64,000 nt of DNA from Odobenus rosmarus divergens (taxonomy: Eukaryota > Chordata > Mammalia > Carnivora > Odobenidae), in the NCBI RefSeq assembly GCF_000321225.1, contig NW_004450583.1, forward strand, positions 1,973,800-2,037,799, in the 5' to 3' direction. A program made the position numbers and the translations under genes. Positions 60,494 through 64,000 of this stretch are shown piece after piece. Under the pieces are notes generated by a model. It ran no database searches. It saw only the letters and a program-made list of their open reading frames with translations, and was not told the origin of the DNA. The first letter of the stretch is position 1, and each line of letters starts with the position of its first letter.

Positions 60494-63400
60494 ATACAGG
60501 AGCGATTCGAGACCCGGGATAATTTAGAATGCTTGCCCAGACGGAATTGGGGTCAGGATAAAGAGGGGAATTCACTCAAATTTTGAATTCATGGGTGGAG
60601 GTCTAAATGGGAGTCAAAGAACAGAAAGCACTTTCCCCTAAACTTTGCTGTCCCAGGGCTCAGGAAAGAGGACATGGGTAGAGGGCCTCGTGGGGTGGGC
60701 ACAACTCCTATACTCTTAATACTTCTTGCTACGAGGTAGGCCTGAGTGGATTTCTGAGGCCAGGACGGATGGAAACAAGGACTGTTTATGTTAGGGGCAA
60801 GGCCTAGGTTTTGAATTGGGATAAAACCTGGCTGGAGAGAGGGACAGTTTGGGGAAGGGGGTTGAGACACAATAGAGGGTAATAACCGAGTCACCAGTGG
60901 GTCCCAACCCTAGACATGTCTCATACCCACAGGCTTCTGAGAGCCTCCTGGCCATCTTCCCCTACTGTGTGGGTACAGTTGCTCGTAACAAACCACTCCA
61001 AACCCATTTTATTGTGTCACAGATTCTGGGGGCCAGGAATTTGGAGAAGGCATAGTGAGAATCATTTGTCTCTGGGGACCTCAGCTGGGTTGACTCAAAG
61101 GCTGGGGGAATCATCTGGAAAAGTCTTCATTCATATGTTTGGTGGTTGAGGCTTGCTGTGAGCTGGAAGGTGGCTTGGCTGCGGGTCAGAAACCTCCACA
61201 AGCCTCTCCATAGGAACTCTCTGAAGGGGCTACTTTGGGTTTCCTCACAGCATGGCGGCTGGATTCCAGGACAAACACCCTCAGAGAGCCAACAGAAGCT
61301 GTGTGGCCTTTTCTAGTCTAGCCATAGAAGTCATGCAGCCTCACTTCTGCCACATTCTATTCAAGGAAGCAGTCACGAGCCAGCACAGATTGAATGGGAA
61401 CAGAGTTAGCTTCTTCTTCATGGGGAGAGGAAAGGTGATACTGTAAAAAGAGTTTATGGGATAGGACATGTTGTTGAGGCTGTTACTGAAAGTACGACCA
61501 GCCACACCTTTGGAAAATCCAACTGCCACACACATAAATTTAGGAAGATGAGAGGGTCCAGTGGCAAACAGAGCCTCATACCCACTTCACAGAGGGAACA
61601 ACTGAGGCTACAAAAGTCACTGAATTGAAAAAGGGCCCTAAAAGCCCAACATATACTCAATTTAGGGATTCTTTCTATGGCATCCCATGGAGCTAATGAT
61701 CTAGTCTCTTCTTGAATACCTGTAATGATGTGGAGATCATTACCTTACAAAGGGGCCCATTCCAATTGTTGCACAGTTAGAATTGTCAGAAAGTTCTTAG
61801 ATTGTGATAAAAGTTGCATCCCTGTAAGGTCTGCTCATCAGCTCTGGTTATGCCCCTGGTGAATGAGGACTGGGCAAGAAAGAAGGAAACTAACACTCTT
61901 GAGCGCTAACTTTGCATCTGGCCCGTGCCCTTCACAGCCCTTTCCTGGAGAACAAGCGTGCGCCAACCCACTCACTGTTGATGGAGTTGTTACTTTTCCA
62001 TCTTGAGATTTTCCCCTTTTCCTCAATGAACAGGTTTCCTGACTGCTCATCGCCTTTGCTTATGTTACAGTTTTTCCTGGCTCTTTTTTTTTTTTAAGTA
62101 GCCACATCACACAAGATCGGCTTACCTTAAGCTTACAGTCAGCTGAACTTTTCACTTCAACTGCTGCTGCCCATGATCTCTCCCATGCCACCCTTCATCC
62201 AGGAGTCTTCTCATCAGACCAGGATTAGAATGAGGATGAATATCCAGGGGTCCATGGTTGGCCTCACAGGACTTCTGAGCTCAATGGGGGTCTGAAGAGT
62301 GGGACCTGTGACCTGTCTCAGGTGGACCACGGGTCAGCCTGAGTTCTGGCGTCCTTCCTCCCAGCCAAACAGGTTGATTCAGAGGCTGGGAGGACCACCA
62401 CTTACCACTCACTGTGCCTGTCCCCTTCTTGCTTGGGGTCAGGGGGACAAACCACAGGGATAGGGAAGTACCAGGAAGTACTTCCTGACAGGCTGAGAAG
62501 TACGTCACCTGGGCCTGGCCTGGGAACAGACTTATTCCCTGGCATGAAGGATGAGGTCACGGGGAAGACTGTAGAGGAGGAGAGGATCAGAAAAGGCTCA
62601 CTGCAGCCCTCCTTCGTATGCGCCTCAGCAGATTTGTAGTCATGTACATATATGTAAAAAAAGAGTAGAAGTCTGTATTGATTTTAGGTGAATCCTCCTA
62701 AATTGACATGTCCCCTGAACACCAGTATGAGGGCTCTCTGGGTTGCAAGTGGCAAAAACAAAACTAAAACTAGTTTCAGTAAGAAAGGGAATGTGTTGGC
62801 TCACCTGCTGTGAAGGCCAAGGGTAGAGTGGGGTTCAGGCTTGACTGGATCCAGGGACCTGAAGAAGTCATCAGGGGACTCCACTGCTCTGGTTGGCATC
62901 ATTCGCTTCTACCGTAAGTTGTTTTTTCAGGCAGCGGTAGCCAAGGCACTAAGAACTTTGGGGTCCTAGCCTTATGATTTTCAGTCTAAAAGGAATAGAC
63001 ACTATCTCTCTTTCAGAATCAGCATATAAAATCCCAGGGAAGGACTCTGATTGCCCTGACATAGGTCACATGCCTCTCCTGGGCCAATCTTTGTAGGCAG
63101 AAAGAAAGAATAGAAGGATTGGCCAGATCTGGGTCATATATCTTCTCTAGTGGCCCGCCACCTCACAGGCATCCTAGGGCAGGAAGCAGTATAACAAGGC
63201 CTTAGAGGACAGGAATGAGCAAGTCAGGAATTGAAGCCTGGCTGTCTTCTGTCTGGTATTTCGTTATCTGCTTCTTTTTGCCCACTTCCTCATTCCCCTG
63301 TTTTCCTTTGAAGATCAGCTTTTTTTTTTTTTTTTCCTTTCTCCTCAGCATCTACCATGGCTCAAAATGGCTGCCTCAACCCCAAACATTAGTGACTTTT

Positions 63401-64000
63401 AGGCGCCTAACACCACCTGTGGCTGAGTTCAAATTTTCAAGGAAGAGAGAATCTGGTTGGTTACAGGGATAGGTGTTCACTACTGGACCATTCTGCTGTG
63501 GTGAACATGCAGTATGAACATGGCCTCTGAGGTCTTCCCCTTGAGCAGGCCTGGTAGGAGCGGTTCCCTAGAGAAGGGGGCTGTGGGTGGGGCAGGCATT
63601 TTAGAACAAGGTGCTGTGCTAGTCTTAGGTAACCCAGGGAAGGGCAGAGCCGGGCACCCTCCCTGCCCTCAAGTAGCTTCAAGTATAGCCAGGCAGGCAA
63701 GATGCTCATTTGGGCCAAGGGTCATAGGCCCTTGGAGAAGGGCAAGGTCACTGTGGGCCAGGACAAGCAGAACAAACCTGTCCTAGAGGTGGTGAGAACA
63801 GAGCTGGCCTTGCCAGGTGGGCCGAAAGCAAAGAACAAGGTACTCTAGAGCATGGAGTAGATGTTCTCCTCCTCACACCTGAGCTGGCTCACCTAAACCA
63901 ATACTCAAATGCATCTGAAGTGTCACAATTGAGCTTTTCCTCAAAGCACCGGCTCTACAGAGGAGGCTTCTACGTGCCTCTCTATCTCCTCCCCCAGGTT
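60494..64000. other. Intergenic to window end, mostly unassigned
   Basis: No gene is recognised. About 60960-61300 and 62720-62900 look like old interspersed repeats ('gggttgcaagtggcaaaaac' in the latter) whose families I cannot name with confidence. A T run lies at about 63321-63337. Confidence 0.4.

Overview
The window is nuclear DNA from a mammal, almost certainly a carnivoran. About twenty tRNA-Lys-derived SINEs carry the 'cctgggtggctcag' head, a TC/AG-rich body, an AATAAAATCTTT tail and direct repeats at the insertion site. These are carnivore CAN-SINEs (SINEC). The body type (tRNA head beginning GGGGCGCCTGGGTGGCTCAG, then 'tgttccctctctcgctg') resembles bear, seal and mustelid copies more than the young dog or cat subfamilies, so an arctoid carnivoran is the best guess. 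Old mammalian repeats (MIR, L2, MLT1, MER5A, MER20, L1) fill much of the rest.

Two protein-coding genes are present and both can be rebuilt exon by exon. VDAC2 (+ strand, coding 5921-16840, nine coding exons, 294 residues) starts from a strong CpG island at about 4.8-6.0 kb with NRF-1-like and YY1-like motifs. COMTD1 (- strand, coding 21836-19989, seven exons, 262 residues) lies tail to tail with VDAC2; the two stop codons are about 3.1 kb apart. VDAC2 makes the outer-membrane channel of mitochondria. COMTD1 is a membrane-anchored O-methyltransferase-like protein. The order VDAC2-COMTD1 matches human 10q22.2, where the next gene beyond COMTD1 is ZNF503, separated by a long gene desert.

From about 22 kb to 64 kb I see no intact gene. 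This stretch looks like the COMTD1-ZNF503 desert. It contains an unexplained GC-rich island at about 23.0-23.4 kb, several AT-rich homeobox-motif-rich segments that look like conserved enhancers (about 24.0, 29.6, 36.6-37.1 and 56.2-56.5 kb), and two processed pseudogenes: SUMO1 on the + strand (30.15-31.1 kb) and PRDX5 on the - strand (60.0-60.5 kb). Blocks of L1 occupy 31.1-34.5 kb and 45-51 kb and are riddled with SINE insertions, including one SINE nested in another and one composite head-to-head SINE.

I found no new biological system of the operon, CRISPR or defence kind; none would be expected here. The points most worth a second look are the orphan CpG island, the candidate enhancers, a splice-flanked open frame antisense in VDAC2 intron 3, CTCF-like motifs around COMTD1, the non-consensus COMTD1 exon 2 donor, and the two retrocopies. 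All family calls are from recognition by eye; no alignment was run.
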